Shown here: piece by piece, positions 1 to 11,575 of the stretch | How positions within the stretch are numbered: the first letter of the stretch is position 1 | Layout of the letters: each line of letters opens with the position of its first letter | NCBI GenBank assembly: GCA_903632075.3 | Contig: CAHIKZ030001779.1 | Location: 742,501 to 806,500 of the forward strand | Length of the DNA: 64,000 nt | DNA from: Acanthosepion pharaonis | Taxonomy: Eukaryota; Mollusca; Cephalopoda; Sepiida; Sepiidae | Reading direction: 5' to 3' | Notes under the pieces: generated by a model | Told to the model about the DNA's origin: nothing | Database searches by the model: none | What the model saw: only the letters and a program-made list of their open reading frames with translations | Translations under genes and position numbers: made by a program

Positions 1-640
1 TTGACTGTAAGTGATGTCTGTCTCTGCTAATTTTTATTTAACTAAAGTTTTTTTTTCTTTTCAAATACAAACATAACTTGAAATTTAAACATAATCACTT
101 TTCAAAACTAAATTCTCAATGTATTTTGCTTCTACACTCTTTCAAAATAGTTAGTAATTAATGTTTAAAAGTAAAAACTTTATTTACTTAAAAAAATCTA
201 AATTCCCCTCCAAAATAAATAGTAAATAATTATTTTTCAAAGTAAGGCTCACTAGAGTTTTACTTGAAAAAATGATTAAATTAAATATGTTTAAATATAT
301 CTTAATTTAAGTTTATTAACTTTTTTATTAATAATAATTTGAAAAAAGGTTAATGAACTTTTATCTAAGTTTGTTTAAAAATAACATTAACAGGGTATTT
401 ACGTTAGTATTTAAATCAGAAAATAAAGTGTCTTTTTGAATAAAAAATATGGTGTTGCTCAGTACACTAAGTCTCCAGCCCCACCTCCTGAGTGTGGTAT
501 TGGTAGTGTGGTATTTTCCTAAATTTAGTTATTTTGTAACAAACAAAAAAAAAAACAATGCAGTTTATTTGTTAAACATTGAATAAAAAATTATTTTCCA
601 TAAGATGGCTGAAAAATATCAATAAATTGTCTATAATAAA
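1..640. other. AT-rich non-coding stretch
   Basis: Very AT-rich sequence with short homopolymer runs and no long reading frame. I see no gene or recognisable repeat in it. Confidence 0.6.
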
Positions 641-684
641 CTATTATTCAGAGATCATCTGAGCAATGCTGGGTATCCTCACTA

Positions 685-685
<1 letters not shown>

Positions 686-728
<43 letters not shown>
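686..728. repeat. (TA)n microsatellite
   Basis: Uninterrupted alternating TA of about 43 bp. On the minus strand it makes an artificial run of Ile-Tyr codons, so the reading frame over it is not a gene. Confidence 0.95.
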
Positions 729-731
<3 letters not shown>

Positions 732-904
732 TATCATATACATCATGATACAAATATAGTTTGAAGGTATGCTATATTTATGGATAAAAGTGGTCAGTAA
801 CAGGAATAGAGCGTATGTAAATATAAAAGTGAATATAAAAGTCAGGTCAACTTCATGTGATGATTGTTTCATGTTTGAACACAATCTTTGCATCACTTTA
901 TATA

Positions 905-1340
905 CAGGGTGTGATGGATAAATTGCCCCACACATAATAATCAAAGGAGTTGCAGTCTTGGGAATTAGGCAGCCAAATTTAAGAGGTGATTTTGGTGCAG
1001 AAATTGTCTGACAGCCATGACTGGGTTCTCCTGCTTGTGTGGCATGGTGCAGACATAGTATTTTCCAGCAGCCACCCTCTTGACCCAGGGCACTTAATGT
1101 GGGCCACTAGGTTGAGTCTGAGGCCCACACCAACAAATTCAGGAGTTCATTTCTTATCGAAACAAATTTTCCAAGCTGCTTACCTTTGTAATCACCATTA
1201 GACTCATCCAACTCTTTCCAAATCCTCTGGACAGATTGGCACACAAACACTCTGAAATGTTCATATTGGCAGCTTCCAGCATGAATACCAAACAGTACAG
1301 CATACCATTTCCAAATTTCTGTTGGAGTGAATTGTGTCAT
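905..1340 (-). mobile_element. Internally deleted mariner-like transposon
   Basis: The minus strand starts with a peptide containing QSVQRIWKELDESNGDYKG, like the N-terminal part of a cephalopod mariner-type transposase. It then jumps to the catalytic end, where SAPCHTSRRTQSWLSDNF and a degraded NSQDCNSFDYYVWG are readable in other frames. The last block carries the third catalytic Asp region (usually PDxNPxDYYVWG). Everything between, including the first catalytic Asp, is missing, so this copy cannot make a working enzyme. A related copy lies at 42050-42790. The exact ends of the element were not determined. Confidence 0.7.
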
Positions 1341-1499
1341 GGTGCCCTTTTTTTCTCAGACAGTGCTCAGCTGACCCTACTATACTCTGCAGTTGGCCAA
1401 ATCAAAAACAAACAATGTGCTTGCAGTTTGAAAAATGATGTTACACTCAAACCCTTGGTCATGATGAATTTTGAGCATAACTGGGGACTTCTGAACAGT

Positions 1500-1650
1500 T
1501 TTGTCTACCAATTTTCACTCACAAGACTTGGGTCATCTTGTAGTATCATTTTCAGGCACTTTCCAAAGGTTCTGCATGTTGTGATCCCCTCCCCAGACTG
1601 AAAACACCAAGAAGTTGCCCTCATGATAAACTTAACATGATGAAATGCCT
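1500..1650 (-). repeat. Diverged tRNA-derived SINE fragment
   Basis: Contains a 'ctaccaattttcactcacaa' block followed by 'gacttgggt', shared with 4586-4785. This is the antisense of the body of the common octopus tRNA-derived SINE. The tRNA-like head is mostly unrecognisable in this copy. Confidence 0.5.
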
Positions 1651-1692
1651 TGATTGGAAAGCAAACAAAGAATGTTTTACTATACAAATTAA

Positions 1693-1816
1693 GGTGGTGT
1701 AATGGTTAGCAAGCTTGTCTTGCTAGAACTATTATGACTGAGTAGTGAGTTTGATCCTCACTGGGTGCCCCCTACTTTCGGCCTTGTGCCACATCTAAGC
1801 TATGCTTGGTAAATCA
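1693..1816 (+). repeat. tRNA-derived SINE, family B, copy 1
   Basis: Begins with a tRNA-like head (GGTGGTGTAATGGTTAGCA matches an A box) followed by GAGTTTGATCCTC (B box), then a short body with 'tactttcggccttgtgccac'. A second copy in reverse orientation is at 31096-31220. The A and B boxes would form an internal RNA polymerase III promoter in an active copy. Confidence 0.75.
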
Positions 1817-2159
1817 CTATACAAATTAATATGTCAATTTTATGGATCTGCTTTCTTCTTTTCTGTAATATTGAATTAAGATGAATTGAAAACATGAAGC
1901 AAATCTTTTAGAAGGTTCTCTGAACATTTTATCTATTTCTTTTCTTGTATCATACCCATAAAAAATGATGGGATTACTTATATATAGATGAACAATTCTG
2001 TCAAGGATCAATGTGCGTGTGCATTTCTGTCTAGGATCAGAGTTAGGATCATAAAGTCATGATTTTGAATTCAGAGTTGTTCTTCTCCTTCTGGCTGCTA
2101 TTAGTTATTATTTATTACCAAATTTAAAAGCTTTCAAATTCTGTAACCAAAATTATGAA

Positions 2160-2690
2160 TATATAGCAGTTCAAAAATTAAACCCCTGTAAAAGAAGTTA
2201 TTTAAAATAAATATTTGGTGTAGCCTCCTTTATTTTTCCTATCATTTGTAGTCTTGATATGGACAATGCATGGAATGGTTTTCCATTCTTACAGTTTTTC
2301 AATTCTGTCTTGGGGAGATGCCATTTTCCTGTTTTCAGTTTAAGTAAATTCCACATTTGTTCAATTAGATTTAAATCTAGTGGCATGTTCAACCTATCAG
2401 GAAGCTTTATTTTTTTTGCTTCTTCAGAATCTCTTCTGTCTTTTGTGGAATGTTTTGGATCATTATCATTCTGGAATATAATTCTTCTTCCCAAGTGTTT
2501 GAGTGAAGCTAACATGTTTTCATTCAATTGTTTTGGCATAATCTTCAGCATTCATGATTCTGTTTATAAAATGTCTGCTTTAACTGCCATTAGAATGTTG
2601 TAGGTACTTACTGGTCCTTGTTGGATATTGTCTCCCTTGATTAAACTACTATAAATCCGATCTATGTTTGTACTAAACTATTTTTAGTTG
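2160..2690 (-). mobile_element. Degraded Tc1-like transposon, transposase C-terminal half
   Basis: The minus strand reads ENMLASLKHLGRRIIFQND followed by NDPKHSTK, the block around the second catalytic Asp of Tc1 transposases. LDLNLIEQMWNLLK follows, with the catalytic Glu (DD34E type). Just upstream, MNAEDYAK is readable in another frame, so there is a frameshift near 2535. The N-terminal DNA-binding part is missing. The outer low-coordinate side has 'cagttcaaaaatt', similar to Tc1 terminal repeats of this family. Confidence 0.8.
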
Positions 2691-2699
2691 AATCAAGTT

Positions 2700-3650
2700 T
2701 TATTACTCATACAACTCAAGACTGAGGTTTCTATTGGCATTTTTAATAGTTGGGACCAAACAATTTTACTTGTACACCTTAACATGAAGCCTCCAAACTC
2801 ATCGAATGTCCTCAAGCCCAAAGACCCAAATCAATCTAATTTTGTTACGTCATAAGCACTATATGCTGTTGCAAAACTTTAACCTTATTGTCCTCTACAA
2901 TTTTTAAATGATCATATTTATATGTGCATTAAATTCAATAGCATTTTCCTATGCAGACATTAGTCAGATAAAGTCATCTTGTTCCGGGAAAATTTGATTA
3001 TTTAATCAAAATATGAATGGCTGATTTATTTGGATTTTCATCTACCAATATCCTAATAAAATGAAGCCATCTTGGGATTTATCTCACATCAACAACCTGA
3101 TTATTTTTGCATACATCTGACTTATCCATTTTTCTTTGCTTTGCATGATTTTGGCAACAGTATTTTTACTGAACATCAGTCTCATAACTGTACAAATAAA
3201 TAACACAATCCTTAATATCTGGAGAGAGGGTTTTTTTCTATATGTAACCATATTTGAAATAAACATCCATACACTGAAAACTATGTCTTTATAAGAACGG
3301 TTTTTATATCACTTGCTTTATTTACATTCAACTTTACCTAAATCCCGCTAAGAAAAAAAATCAAGCTTGATTTTAAAAATATATTAATGCTACAGACTGA
3401 AATAAACTTTCTTCACCAAAGAATATATATTCTTGGACTGCAATATTTTCATGTTTCTTGTTAGTGTTTCAATGCAGTATAATTTTGCAATAACAATATG
3501 TAATATCAATTTTGATTGCATAATGTTCCACTAAAAATAATAAAATTATGATATAAATGGTTCAGAAGAAAATAAATTTTTTACAAAAATATCATAATTT
3601 GGCCATACTCTGCTCATAAGTAATAAACAATAATACTCAATGACAATAAT
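2700..3650. other. Non-coding AT-rich DNA
   Basis: No gene or element recognised. Short reading frames here lack codon structure and splice signals. Confidence 0.5.
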
Positions 3651-3659
3651 CACATTTGA

Positions 3660-3930
3660 ACAGGATTAAATAGATTTTCAAATCAAAGTCAAAGTGGTTA
3701 CTCTCGCCAATGTGATGTGACCTTATATGGGTGTCTGGCTGAATCATTAAAATATTTGATTTATGACCATAAGAATGGGGTTGGAATGTCACCTTGTTAA
3801 TTTATCAGGGAGGTCAGTTGACTTCCTGATGTTATTGGCCTAGCAAGGCAATCCCAGTGTGCAACACCTTAGAAAGTGCCTTAAAGCCATATATGGTGAA
3901 TTAAATTATTATTAGGAGACCTTAACAATC
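3660..3930. repeat. Possible dispersed repeat, unclassified
   Basis: Higher GC than its surroundings, with a phrase-like block 'ggcctagcaaggcaatccca'. It reads like an aged interspersed repeat, but I find no second copy in the window. Confidence 0.25.
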
Positions 3931-4335
3931 AATTCTCTTGTGTCTTTGTTTTTTTGTGTGTATATACATATTGTGTTTTTATAATAAATGAACTGAACAT
4001 CACACACACATATGTTCAATCAGAAATATGTCCAGAGAATCAATGACACTCCTTGAAAATATTATTATTTTTATCCCAGTAACTCTCAGGGGATATTGGG
4101 ACACAAGCTTCTCCAACAAAATGAATATTTTTCCAAATTTGATAATTTCTCATGTACTCAAAAAGCACTGAATGCCTAATTTTTCAATTGCTTACCCCGA
4201 CCAATGCTAAAAAGAACCCATACTGCCATTGTAAAATGGCACACTATCAACTTGAAACAAAACTATTTCTGATTGCACATGTGAACATTAATGTGATACA
4301 GTGGTTTCCTTTCCTTCATAAAAAATTGTATTAAC

Positions 4336-4560
4336 ATGTTAATAGCTGGCCACTCATTTCCGAGAATCTGCAAGGGCAGTTATCTAACACTATTGCAGAT
4401 GATTGCTTGGGCACATTTGGGGTTATTAAACACCCAGAGAGCTTATCTGTGGTTTATACTGCAACTATGCAGTTATAATTTCCATGAGAGAGCACAGCAT
4501 CTGGCATCTGAAGAAGGCCAGAATGCTCAAAGCTTTGGACACAATGATTGATGACTTTAT
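4336..4560 (+). repeat. Possible Penelope-type terminal fragment
   Basis: Contains 'ctgaagaaggccagaatgct' followed by 'caaagctttggacacaatg'. This resembles the CTGAAGAAGGCC...GAAACGTTGTG terminus of the Penelope element at 36.6 kb but differs in the second half. No reverse transcriptase sequence is present. Confidence 0.3.
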
Positions 4561-4585
4561 AGTAGCACAACCATTGATGAGGAAT

Positions 4586-4785
4586 TCTGTCTACCCAATT
4601 CCACTCACAAGACTTGGGTTAAGCTATGGTATAGTTTTGGGATACTTTCTATAGGTGCCACATGCTAGGATTGCTTCCCCAGGCTGGTAACATCAACATT
4701 ACCTTCCTGACAAATCAACAATGCTGAGACTCAAACCGGGTCTCGTGGTCAGAAAGTGACTGCTCTAACTATTTGGCCACATTCC
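4586..4785 (-). repeat. Octopus-type tRNA-derived SINE
   Basis: Read on the minus strand, it has a tRNA-like head ending near 4785, with a B-box-like block in 'actcaaaccgggtctcg' (antisense). The body then contains the antisense of 'ctacccaattccactcacaa' plus 'gacttggg' at its 3' end. From general knowledge this body matches a very common octopus SINE. The copy is old, with many substitutions. Confidence 0.65.
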
Positions 4786-4789
4786 TATT

Positions 4790-6390
4790 TATGTAATTCA
4801 CTGATTATATAAGCATTTCAAATTGCAATGCCTTTTAAAAGTGAGTCATTCCACTTTTTAATTGGCTAAAATTTTATCACCTTTTAAAATCTGAAAATAC
4901 CCACATTTCTAAAGAATAAATTACAATAAAGTGATTATTGTAAATGTCAATGAGTATATTTTTATTAAATGTCATATCTAATTAAAATAATGGCATCTAT
5001 TTACTTATTTCATGTCATATGTGTGTGTGCGTAAAATTCCAAACTCCTAAATATATGATGCCATATATATTAAACACTTTCTAAGAAAATTTCTATTCTA
5101 AAACAATCCAAAGAACAACTCTATATGGAATTCTAGAATGTATGACATAAGACAAAACCAAGGAGGAGAATATTCTCAAAAATGAAAATGACAAAACAAA
5201 GTCTTAGATAGTGAAAATGTCTAAATCAATGCTTCCATATGTTATTAAGCCTATAATTTGAAAGAGTCAAAGGGATAGAAATTTGTGGAAGTCATGATCG
5301 CTCAAATCCAGAAGAGATACAAAACACATAAATGATGGATGTAACAAAATCTCTTAAGATTCTTTTGTCTACAAATTTAGATAAATTGTTTTAATTCTTG
5401 TTAAACCTTTTGAGCCCTGACCACCGCTTTACCGGTGGTAGAGAAGATCCTTCTAAAATCTGTATCCATGTTTATATTTTAGAAGCATTTTAAATAAATT
5501 GTTAGTACTCTCAGAAAAAAAAGGAATAAAATAAAATCAAATATTAACAAATTTTAACCAATCTGGCATGCATTTGAGCAAAGATTGTACATTTTCCTTT
5601 CTCTTTTGATCACATATTGAGTATGTGATTTAACTGGATGAAACCCAGACACACTCATACATACATACAAATATATATTGGCTTGGAACAAAAGCTAATA
5701 GTTTTTTTTATGTCAATTTTGTACATAGATATAGTTGGTTTCAATCTCAAGGAATGACAGCTAGAAATTACCCTCCCCAAATTTATAGATAAATTCTAGC
5801 CAATAAAAATAGACAATCTTACCCACAAATTTTCTTCTTTCATGCCTTTAAGCCAGAAGGCTATAACTACTTGAGTATAAACCTTTTGCATGAGAAGACT
5901 GTTTCTATTTTGTGAATTTTTTACTTTATTACTGTCTTATAGTTTTTTGCTTTGCTTTATATTGTTTTGTCTTATATTATTTTGCCCTCTTCTTATTATT
6001 ATTATTTTTATTTTTATTAAGAAATATGTCAATTTCACTTAAACATGTCTGCTTCCTTAACAGATTTATTCAACCAAATATGTGTCATTTTTACAGGTTT
6101 CTAAAAGAAAATGAAATTCTTCACATTAACCCATTCCCTGCCAGTTATTTGGGGAAAAACGTTTCCTTTTCAGGCAATTTTTTTTTATTTGTTTTTAATA
6201 TAGTAACTAAGAAACTGAGGCACCTTGAAGTTCCCGAGCGGTGGTTAACATCTCTACCAGACATATGAGTTGACTTGTTTCAAGCTCAGAAGGGCATAAA
6301 AAAAAAATCAAGATCTCTGTATAAACACATCTGCAAGTGGTTTTTGAATATTATGTTTTGGACATGTTTATTCATCCATGTCTGAAAAAG
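4790..6390. other. Non-coding AT-rich DNA
   Basis: No gene recognised. The plus-strand reading frame at 5912-6268 is Leu/Phe-rich from T-rich low-complexity DNA and resembles similar low-complexity sequence near 50970-51100, so I do not call it a protein. Confidence 0.5.
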
Positions 6391-6400
6391 ACATTTTCGG

Positions 6401-6661
6401 CTAAAAATGTATATACATGTCTATGCCAGGGATTGGGTAAAGAGAATGTTGTAGGGAAAAAAATAACTGGTTATCCAAAGGGGAAGGGTCAGGTGAGTAT
6501 AGCAGATATAGTAAAAGATCCCAGCTAACATGTACCAGTTGCTGCTGGGTTTGCAAAGAGACATGAGGTCTGGTATTATGGTGATGGAAGATGACTCCAT
6601 TCCAACTGGCCAATTCCAGACACATTTCTTCAATTGCTGCCTTTAATTGGTGCAATTGCAA
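6401..6661 (-). mobile_element. Mariner transposase fragment
   Basis: The minus strand reads LHQLKAAIEEMCLELA, then RPHVSLQTQQ and YSPDPSPLDNQLFFSLQHSL. This is the block around the second and third catalytic residues of mariner transposases (usual forms HHDNARPH and YSPDLAPSDYHLF). The second Asp is lost (HHHNTRPH). Only about 85 codons remain, so it is a dead scrap. Confidence 0.75.
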
Positions 6662-6688
6662 TCTGAACTTGTTTGAATTTAATATTGA

Positions 6689-7366
6689 CTAGCAGTAGAG
6701 CCCAGCGTTGCCCAGGGATGTAACAGTAAGAGATAGATCAAGTATTGACCATCATAAAGACTGAAAAATAAAATTGACAAAGATTATTGTTTAAGGTTGA
6801 CGGACACGCATGTCTTAATTAGTTTGTTTTTTTTTTGTTTTTGGGGTTTTTTTTTTACGAATTGGTCAAACCCAAACTCAAACAAAAATATTGTTTTCAA
6901 TCGTTATGAGTCTATCGATTGAATAGAATTTTATTATAAATAATTGTCTTGTAAATTGAATTTTTAAAGCATTCTGAATGTAAAAATAAAGAAAAAAGTG
7001 TGCAAGACAATAAGAAACACTACCTGCCAAAAAAAGTGAAGTTTTGTTGAAATCGGTTGAAAAATGTAGGAAATCCGATCCCATATATAAACGAACAAAC
7101 ACACACACACAAACAACCTGGGTTTTATAAGTATAACTCGATATGAGTTGTCCCCCTTTTATTCTAGCGACATAATCGTCATTTTCAAATTGATTTCATG
7201 CAAAAACAATAGTGTTTTTCCAATTTGGTGCTGTCAGAACAACCGCAAGGTAATTTTACGTAGTCCTGTGAAGTTTTGTTGAAATCAATTGAAAAATGTA
7301 GGAAATCCGATCCAATATATAAATGTACAGACACACACACACAATCTGCATTTTATAATAAGTAAG
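6689..7366. repeat. 678-bp dispersed repeat, copy 1
   Basis: Starts 'ctagcagtagagcccagcgt' and ends '...ttttataataagta'. A direct copy of nearly the same length lies at 62481-63158 with roughly nine of ten bases matching. Each copy holds an internal duplicated block: 'gaagttttgttgaaatc', 'aaatgtaggaaatccgatcc' and a CA run, at about 7038-7130 and 7268-7366. The 'ttgaaatcggttgaaa ... acacac ... ttttataata' layout resembles tails of dispersed repeats in many invertebrates, but I do not assign a class. Confidence 0.8.
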
Positions 7367-7379
7367 ATTTTATGAGAAA

Positions 7380-8400
7380 GGCTTATAATACACAACACTT
7401 TTTTTTTAATCCCAGCAGATACACAGCATCACTTTCTTTGGATGAAGGCAAGCATCTCATTTTTTTCCCAGGACCTTTCCTCCTCCACATTGTTGTAAAC
7501 AATCTATTTTTCTTTACCTTTGATTATTCTTGAAAATGGGTTATTTTGTTTGAATATGAACAGAGAATTGCAAATGATTAGATCAATTAAATTTTTTCTG
7601 CCTTACAATGCTCCCAAATGCCTTACAATGCTCATATAAGATGTGTGTAATATGTCTGTAATGTCCTATGTTGTGTTATCAGGATTATCCTTAATCAGTA
7701 TTTAGATTTGGTTATCATCATTGACTCCAGGCCTTCTGGAATGTTCTCAGTCTTCCAGATCAATATTTTTTTCATATCTATTTTTTTTGTTGCTCTTTAT
7801 GCAGCATTTTCCTTTCTTTCTAGAAACAAAAGAGCATCAAATGACAAAAATGCATCTTACTCTCTTCCATTTTCACATTTAACATAAAAACATTTAAAAT
7901 TCACAATCCATACACAAATCATATAGAGAAAGACATGTTGAAATGTAACCTTTCAGATGTCAAATGAGAAACGAAATCTGTTCAAACAACACCACTGAAA
8001 AACACTGTAAACTTTTGTTCCAACCCAGAATACTAGACAAATAATGAGTAAGCAAATCTAAGAATTAAAATAAAAGATTACATGAGTATAAAAGGGATCT
8101 TTTACAGAACAATACACTCAGTGCATTAGTAGTTCATTATAGGCCTGGCCATAATTTTGATTTAAAGAATGAAGTTTTGATTAAAAACAGAAAGTAATTT
8201 ATTAAGACAAAAATATATAGAATTTACACTTATTTCAGAAATGTCTATAGCAAATTTATATCCAGGTTCATATAACATATCCTCTTTTATCATAAAATTA
8301 CTGCTGATATAAATAAAAAATATAGCAATAAGAATAAAACAAAAGTGATAAAAAACTGAATGAAATCAATTATGGGCACTCCTTCTGAGCGGGATGACAG
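7380..8400. other. Non-coding AT-rich DNA
   Basis: No gene, exon or recognisable repeat seen. Confidence 0.5.
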
Positions 8401-8428
8401 GGTCCTCATCTTGAGCTGCCATCCGACT

Positions 8429-8660
8429 TTAAATACACCACTCATGCACCATCTTCAGAGTCACTTTCATCATCTGATGATGTTTTAACCCTACAACTGG
8501 CCGCAAGTCTTTAACATGACGAGGTACGCCATCGACTTGCACTAACTGCGAACTGATAATCTCAGTAACATGCCCCATTCTCAGCTTGTCCGTACACTTG
8601 CTGTGCAGGGTTTTAACCCACACTACATCTGAGATTTGCTGAAATAGCTTGTGTTGAAAT
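8429..8660 (-). mobile_element. Gypsy Pol C-terminal scrap
   Basis: The minus strand reads VWVKTLHSKCTDKLRMGHVT and, a few residues on, VQVDGVPRHVKDLRPVVG. This matches the tail of Ty3/gypsy integrases, where a small beta-barrel follows the catalytic core. No LTRs, reverse transcriptase or integrase core are next to it, so it is an isolated fragment. Confidence 0.6.
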
Positions 8661-9063
8661 GTGTCACAAAAGAAAAAAAAAAGAAAAAATTTGCCCACCT
8701 CCACTTGCTTTGGACCAACTCATTACAATATTTACAAAAAAAACATCCTTTCAACAACTAAACTCACAAACAAATTAGCTATCCCTAACACTAGGATCAT
8801 TGCCACCACCTTCAAGACAATCAGGGATATAATTTGATTTTACTAATGCCAGCCTAATTAAAAAAGAACATTACGCTTTAAGGAGAAAATATTATGAAAA
8901 CATATATATATATATCAATATAAAAAATAGGTTCATTTTGGTGCAGTCTCATTCCCAATAACCATTACACACCATAGACAATTTAAAAAATCCAGCTTTC
9001 CAAAATGTACCAGAATGGTCAAATTTTGAGCACATGGTGATACACCTTATTTGAAAATTGGAA

Positions 9064-9066
<3 letters not shown>

Positions 9067-9125
<59 letters not shown>
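9067..9125. repeat. (TA)n microsatellite beside a splice donor
   Basis: About 59 bp of pure TA. In gene orientation it lies only about 42 bp downstream of the splice donor of the disintegrin exon at 9169-9304. Confidence 0.95.
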
Positions 9126-9127
<2 letters not shown>

Positions 9128-9168
9128 GATGAATATTATTTTAAGAAAATTTAATTATGATCACTCAC

Positions 9169-9304
9169 CTGCATGTGGCATCACCAATAAAGTTACAGGA
9201 CTTGTCACAACAAGGGTCTTGACCAATCAAACTCAAGTAACCTCCATCACATTCTTCACCCTTGTCAAGTTGACCATTTCCACATGTTTGATATTTGGGC
9301 TTTG
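9169..9304 (-). CDS. ADAM17: ADAM17/TACE-like disintegrin exon
   Basis: A 136-nt minus-strand exon. The acceptor is TACACAG and the donor is GTGAGT. It starts 2 nt into the frame (CA completes a codon) and reads 44 open codons, including TCGNGQLDKGEECDGG and DPCCDKSCNFIGDATC. ADAM17 is a membrane-anchored zinc protease that sheds ligands such as TNF and EGF-family precursors at the cell surface. Its disintegrin domain begins CGN...GEECDxG with no Cys between D and G, unlike ADAM10 (ECDCG), then CC...C...C, and this exon follows that pattern. The preceding exon at 39820-39889 ends with 1 nt, so G+CA gives Ala and the frame joins. The next exon should start 1 nt before a codon boundary and was not found below this point. 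A mariner lies 157 bp upstream of the acceptor and a (TA)n array about 42 bp beyond the donor. Family recognition is from memory of the domain, not a search. Confidence 0.85.
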
Positions 9305-9460
9305 CTGTGTAGAGAGCATAAAATATGTAAACTTACTTCATTTTATACACATTTCTAGCTACCAAATTTTAAAGAATGACACAGAAGCAAGTTTTTAAAA
9401 ATAATAATTGCTACTAACCTGAAACTTGAACTGAATATAGTAAATACTTACAATATACTA

Positions 9461-10592
9461 TATATGAAGGTCAGATGAAAAGTTCTTAAGCTGACCAAGA
9501 TTCTCTCATGGAATGTGACCAAATGAGGTTTGTTTGTGCTTGAATGCTACTGGTGAATAAACTTTCATCTTGTTGGTCAAATAATTAATCAACAACTGGT
9601 ATGACATCATCACTGTAATACTGGTTCCCAGCTAAATGATTTTTCTTGTTGGGCAACAGCTGATAATTAGATAAGGCCAAATCAGGAGAATAGGTTGGGT
9701 AATCTACCAGTTCAATGCCAGTCATGCATTTAGCACTGTCCTTGATAGCCTTTTGTAACTGCCTCAGCAAGTTGGCATATTTTCCCCATTGATGGTGTGA
9801 CTATTTATGAAGATAGTCAGAATTCCTTTTGCATCCGAAAAGAATGAGGTTATCAACTTCCCTGCTGACGAAATGACATCAGTCTTCTTTGGAGCAGAAG
9901 AGGAGGGGTGTTTCCACTGCATGGAATGTCTCCTCGTCTCTGGCTCAAAGTGATGAAACCAACTCTCATCATGAGTTAGGAAACATTCAAAGAAACCAGC
10001 TGGATCTGCCTCAATATCAGATTTTCTCATGATGTTCTCAGTCTGGTATGCTCTTGATCAAGCATCAGAAGATATAGCACCCACCAAGCAGAAACCTTTA
10101 TCATGCCAAATTCATTTTGCAGAATATTCTCAACTTTCTCACGCAATATACATTGGCTATTTGATTTATAGTCAGTTGCCCATCACCAGATCAATGTTTT
10201 CCTCAGTAATAACAGTTGCAGGATGTCCAAACCTTGGGTGATCTTCAAGACTCTTCCTTCCCCACCTAATTTCATCTGCCCACTTTTGCACTGTTGATAA
10301 AGCTGGAGTGTTATCTCCTAATGTAGCAAACATGTCAGCATGAAAGTTCTTTGGGACTAAAACCTTTTTCTACAGGTACTTGACAATACCACAATTCCAA
10401 ATTTTGTTCATTTTCAAGTGAAGTCACTATGAGTTACTTTTGAAGTCATCTTTTAACAGTCAAATGTCAGTTTACCTGGAAAGGAACAATGCAGTTATTA
10501 ATAAAATTTGAAATTAATGCATGCAAGTTTTCTCAGCTCTAGCATAATTTTTTCATGGTCAGACTATGAAGTTTTCAGCCCACCTTCATATA
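9461..10592 (-). mobile_element. Mariner transposon with both terminal repeats, transposase broken
   Basis: The left end reads 'tatatgaaggtcagatgaaa'. The right end in reverse complement reads 'tatatgaaggtgggctgaaa', continuing with 'acttcatagtctgacca' against 'agttcttaagctgacca' on the left, so the termini are inverted repeats of about 37 bp. The low-coordinate flank ends in TA, the usual mariner target. The minus strand carries helix-turn-helix sequence (ALSTVQKWADEIRWGRKSLE), then THDESWFHHFEPETRR with the first catalytic Asp and KHPSSSAPKK. IELVDYPTYSPDLALSNYQL follows in a second frame with the third Asp. The block between, which normally holds HQDNAPAH, is missing, and there are frameshifts, so the copy is inactive. 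Confidence 0.85.
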
Positions 10593-10727
10593 ACAAGAAA
10601 TAAAATAAAAAAAAATGTTTGTCTACACATATACTTATTAACCAATCTAACAGAAAATGATATGCAAAAGTTTGGATACAGTGGAAAAAAATAAATGAAG
10701 TACAATAACAGTTTAAGATTGTCCTCT

Positions 10728-10801
10728 GATATCTTCTATATGATATCTTCTATATGATATCTTCTATATGATATCTTCTATATGATATCTTCTATATGAT
10801 G
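10728..10801. repeat. 14-bp tandem repeat
   Basis: About 5.3 perfect head-to-tail copies of 'gatatcttctatat'. Confidence 0.95.
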
Positions 10802-10809
10802 TGTCCCTT

Positions 10810-11570
10810 GTGTTATATTTCTGTGATTATCTTCTGACTGAGAAAAATGAATTGATATTTCATCAGCTTCTATGATCATAACAATATTTTTTTTTCTATA
10901 CCTTTTCAATACTTCAAATAAAAGACATTTAAACCTAAAAGGATTTCAAAAACTGAAAACATTTTGTGAAGAAACTGCTGTTTTAAATGAGTTTTGTCTA
11001 CAAGGAAATATAATTACAAATGAGCAATTCCTTTGGACCAGTAATTTTCACTAAAGTTGATGAAGGTCAATGAAAATTTTAATTTGCTTAATTAAAACAC
11101 ATATTCATCTGAGGCTAATTAAAATAAAAAAAAAGGCAGATGATTAATCAGTGTATCTGCCAAAATGCCTTTATGCATATTTGCTGAATTTTTTATGTAA
11201 TGCATTATCTGAACTGAGAGTTTTTTTTTTTATGAAGATATCATTTGAACTCAAATTACATTAACTGGATGACTGTAAGGTTATTAGAAGATTTAAATCA
11301 AGATATAATATTTTACTATTTTTTAAATCTTGATTAGGTCCATGATCATGGTATTCTAGTAAAATTTTGTCTTCAGCAGCTGAAGAGTATAATATAAATC
11401 AAGGAAAAGGATTTGTTTTTACTAAGGTTCATCCAATACAAAGCTTGAGAGCCAGTCAAGGTAGAGGGTTATTGTTAAAATGGTTATGATGAATGAGATG
11501 TTATATGAATGAAACAGGAAGTGGTAGAATGTGAAGATTATGAGGATAAGGAGGATAGATAATGAGTGAC
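10810..11570. other. Non-coding AT-rich DNA
   Basis: No gene or element recognised. Confidence 0.5.
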
Positions 11571-11575
11571 CCCTA

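Noticed and set aside
648..944. 98-codon minus-strand reading frame with an Ile-Tyr run
   Set aside because: The run is translated (TA)n, and the rest is out-of-frame mariner sequence. The same applies to the Ile-Tyr frames at 9051, 18787, 23220-23553, 42987-43214 and 46971.
8429..8704. Possible chromatin or regulatory protein gene (VDGVPRHVKDLRP)
   Set aside because: The phrase fits the C-terminal tail of gypsy integrase, so a retroelement scrap explains it better.
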